This document shows positions 60,881 to 64,000 of a stretch of DNA of 64,000 bases, piece after piece. Positions within the stretch are counted from its first letter, which is position 1, and the number at the start of each line of letters is the position of its first letter. The translations under genes and the position numbers were made by a program. The stretch comes from Hanleya hanleyi (Eukaryota > Mollusca > Polyplacophora > Lepidopleurida > Hanleyidae), in contig JAVTVY010006840.1 of assembly GCA_036873755.1 (NCBI GenBank), positions 248,001-312,000 on the forward strand, given 5' to 3'. The notes beneath the pieces are model-generated. The model searched no databases and had not been told where the DNA came from. It worked only from the letters and a program-made list of their open reading frames with translations.

Positions 60881-62853
60881 AAATAAGGCGCATATAGTTC
60901 GATAAGCCTACCATTATCTCTTCAGTAATTCGACTGGAATTAGGCTAATGACCAATCTATTCCGACTGAAATTCCACCTAGTTAGATTGAAAATTCCAGT
61001 TTATTAGGTTCTATTAGATTGCATTTTCAGTTCACGCCAGATTCATTCTTTTTCAATCTAATAGATTGAGAACAATTTCAATCGCACCGAAATATTGAGA
61101 TTTTAATCTGAGAAGATTGGAATTAGGATCAAGATATTATCTTCACAGATTAAAATTTCAATCTTTTGGTTCGATTGGAATTATTAGACTGAAAAAAAAC
61201 ACAGAATCAATTCAATATAAACCGAAAATTCAATCTAATAGATTCAGTCAATTCACCCACAAACCGATTCACCCACAACCGATTCACCCACAACTTCAGG
61301 TCAATTCACCCACAAAAAAAAGTCAATTCACCCACAACCAGGTCAATTCACCCACAGTCTCAATGTTGGTTTATTCAATATATTTAATGACTAAATTTCA
61401 GTGGACATGGGTATATGGCATATATTGGGCAAGGTCTGGAAAAGTTTTATGGAAAATTAATAAACAATAGAATTTTAGCTAAGGTTGATTTCAAAGAAAT
61501 ATTTGAAGTAACTGAGAATTAATCCACATGTGTCCGTGTGGCAAACAATGACTCATTGTATAAATAAGCTATCAGTAAATGACAAATTAGAGGCAAAACA
61601 ATGCTTAGTATATTAACTACATTTTATTCATCAGAATGATCAAGTTTCATTAAATATTATTTGTTCTTGAAATAAAATAGCACAATATATAATTTAGCAC
61701 AGACAATGAAAAATAAATTATAATACCTATATTGCATAATGTATGTTCCTTAAAATAATATTGTTTCATACATATAAATGAATTAGCACCATATCATTGT
61801 TTACATGGACATTCCAGCACATTACATGGACATTTTTTAGAAGAAAATTTAAAAAAAAATTTGAGAAAGAGAAGTTTATGCCGTTGTCCGATGCTGCCAT
61901 AAATTACAGCCGTCACACTGCAAAGCTTCTTGTCGTGGTCTAACATGCTGACTACAAACAACGCAAGGATGTATCTCGGACATGACATATATGTGATGAT
62001 GGCAAGATTTCTGTTGATGATGACATTCATTGAAATTTGAAGATTTATATAGGAAATATTGCAAGGCAGGTAAGACATCAAACAGCTTAGCCCTCTACAA
62101 CCCCCAAGAGAGAGTTGCTCAAATGTCACATGATTGACTGGAAGACAATGAGAGAAAATTTTGACACATTCTTAATCACCTTGTATATAAAAGTTCTTTG
62201 AAGTCCAATTTTTGGAATTAAAAGTATAGTTGACAAACTAAATACTCATCCAGCTTAATCAGCATTGTAATAATGCTTTGATCTTGATTTAACTGTTATT
62301 TAGATTGTTGCTTTGATGGCATGCACCAATCAGTCTTACCAATACAATTGTTGATAAGCTAAATCCAATTAGTGAGAACTTAATACAGTGAGAAATGTAT
62401 AATATATTAATTAATTATACAGGTTATATCCATATCCATATTAAATATGTTGAATAAACCAACATTGAGACTGTGGGTGAATTGACCTGGTTGTGGCAGT
62501 TACTTCAAATATTTCAACCTTAGCTAAAATTCTATTGTTTATTAATTTTCCATAAAACTTTTCCAGACCTTGCCCAATATATGCCATATACCCATGTCCA
62601 CTGAAATTGAGTCATTAAATATATTGAATAAACCAACATTGAGACTGTGGGTGAATTGACCTGGTTGTGGGTGAATTGACTTTTTTTTGTGGGTGAATTG
62701 ACCTGAAGTTGTGGGTGAATCGGTTGTGGGTGAATCGGTTTGTGGGTGAATTGACTGGATACCGATTTTCAATTGGAATAGATCGGTCACTAATTCCAAT
62801 CTAATTATTTAAGAGAAAATATATAGTTTATCAAACTATGTGCGCCTTATTTT
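60881..62853. mobile_element. ~2 kb TIR element with TGTGGGTGAATTGAC repeats
   Basis: AAATAAGGCGCATATAGTTC...GGAATTAG at the left pairs with the right end AACTATGTGCGCCTTATTTT and its inner part. Sub-arms 61,255-61,520 and 62,490-62,756 are close inverted copies holding 5-8 GTCAATTCACCCACA (or complement) motifs each, plus a shared ~150-bp block. The middle carries the zinc-finger remnant. No obvious target duplication. Confidence 0.75.
61876..61983 (-). pseudogene. PHD-like zinc-finger fragment inside TIR element
   Basis: From ATG at 61983 the minus strand reads MSEIHPCVVCSQHVRPRQEA followed by LQCDGCNLWQHRTTA-stop. The C-x2-C ... C-x2-C-x4-H order is that of a PHD/RING-like zinc finger. 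Very similar Cys fingers (VRPRQ-ALQCDGC--WQHRTC) precede MULE-type transposase-like proteins in molluscs, as I recall them. The finger breaks after HRT, where another Cys would be expected, and a stop follows at once. It lies in the middle of the inverted-repeat element 60,881-62,853 and looks like a remnant of that element's protein or of captured coding sequence. Confidence 0.45.
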
Positions 62854-62854
62854 T

Positions 62855-64000
62855 CATGATAGGCATTATAGGCCTACCAAGCATTTTAACATTTTCATAT
62901 GAAACCAAATTTAATTCCGAGCGTGTAGCCGAAAGAACCAAGCCCAGTTACCTATATTGTTATTTTATTAAATTACCGTACACAAAAAATATTGCATTCT
63001 ATATATAGCACTATGTAATTCATACTTGTAATATTCGATTTATGGGAGTATAACCTACCTTTCATATCGCTAAATCGATGTTGTCGGTCGCTGGTCAGTC
63101 GATTCACTCAATATCCAGTCTTGCTCATTTGGATTAGTTGCTATGGTAACCAGTGATCGTTCAACCACGTCCGTCAAGCATTTGGAATAACGGGGATGTC
63201 ACAGAAGTCCTCTGAATGAAAATAGACCAATAGATATCTTTGAAGCATTTATTGATAAATAAATATCACAAATTTGACTAACGGTGATCGACATTCTAAA
63301 ACGCATGGGAAGTACAATATATAACATTTGCATCTGCGTACAACCATAGGTTAAACTGAATCTGTAGTTTACTAATAATATAATTCGTTTAACGGAGCCA
63401 TAGTTCTCAAAATAGATTTTGAGACTGCACGGTGAACAAGCTGGAAATAATTTCAACCGTTGATTAGATTTCAAGAATATCATTTCGAAGTGATTTTAAT
63501 AAACGTCCCTGATAAGGCCAACACAACATTTCTTACAAACAGAAAAAAATGTTCGATCCTGTATGATTCTATATATTGGCACATGTTACATATTACGTGC
63601 ATATTACAGGTCCAAATGTTTGAGCCGACCATCTGCTGATCGTACAAAGCATGTCAGTATTACTGAACCAACATATTCAATGAAATATCACAAATACCGA
63701 TAATTATTATGTTACGGCGAAATTAATAACATGCCTCCCTACATATAAAAACTCACCACTCGGAAAATCGGCAAATTATCCACACGTTCCTCTGTTTTGA
63801 ATTATGGTTGTAGATTGTGGATTCTCAAATCTCGAATGCACATGTGAATGTTGGATACGTCAACGATGGTAATCAGCTGTTCATGTCCGAACTGCACACA
63901 GCGTGCACATGTCCCGGCTTGAAGCGTGTTTAGCCTGTCAGAATTTACCGTTAACATTAAACCCAGATAGTGGGTCTGGGCACATCTCCGTGATAGCGAT
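62855..64000. other. No recognised gene
   Basis: Short ORFs only. No repeat that I can support. Confidence 0.3.

Overview
The window looks like nuclear DNA of a marine mollusc, most likely a gastropod. It is AT-rich and gene-poor, the one clear gene has spliceosomal introns, and it holds tandem arrays, foldback elements, terminal-inverted-repeat (TIR) elements and short SINE-like tails of a kind I associate with molluscan genomes. The host assignment is inference. There is no bacterial-style operon, CRISPR array or intact rRNA/tRNA gene.

Host coding content is small. The best gene is on the minus strand at 52,223-56,663: four exons with canonical splice sites and matching phases encode most of a sarcalumenin-like member of the EHD/dynamin-related GTPases (P-loop, DTPG and NKAD motifs). 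Its first, probably signal-peptide, exon was not found. A second likely host exon lies on the plus strand at 40,196-40,470: a Ser-rich terminal exon ending in a PPPPY motif, parent gene unknown.

All other protein-like sequence looks like transposon debris: a Crypton-type tyrosine recombinase C-terminus (17,985-18,609), a retroelement-like fragment with a 2A-like D-A-E-K-N-P-G-P motif (13,446-13,766), a PHD-like zinc-finger fragment inside a 2 kb TIR element (61,876-61,983), a possible retroelement C-terminal tail (17,010-17,210) and a possible PIF/Harbinger end (48,180-48,434).

Layout. 1-3.4 kb: a 46-bp tandem array, a palindrome, a tRNA-derived fragment. 3.38-9.75 kb: a large inverted-repeat element (here called E2) built of 130-176 bp satellite units that carry NRF1-like palindromes or CRE-like sites, with one small ORF behind a TATA-like box. 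E2 is interrupted by a 3.26 kb TIR element (E1) with a 3-bp target duplication. 10-16 kb and 24.5-26.7 kb: diverged copies of the same several-kb segment. 19.5-20.5 kb: about 23 copies of a 41-bp repeat whose single-copy precursor sits at 2.48 kb. 22-24 kb: a MITE next to 19 copies of a 60/64-bp repeat. 27-32 kb: hairpins, a 607-bp foldback and a MITE. 36-41.6 kb: nested direct repeats, CAACGTTG-type satellite and a ~365-bp tandem unit with paired CREs, repeated in inverse orientation at 44.5-46.7 kb. 50-51 kb: further repeats. 52-57 kb: the GTPase gene, with a 698-bp foldback in one intron. 57.4-59.5 kb: a GC-richer block with a TATA box, splice donor and short repeats. 60.9-62.9 kb: the TIR element with the zinc-finger remnant.

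No pathway links these parts. The window is mainly a record of repeated insertion, foldback formation and satellite growth around one muscle-type calcium-store GTPase gene.
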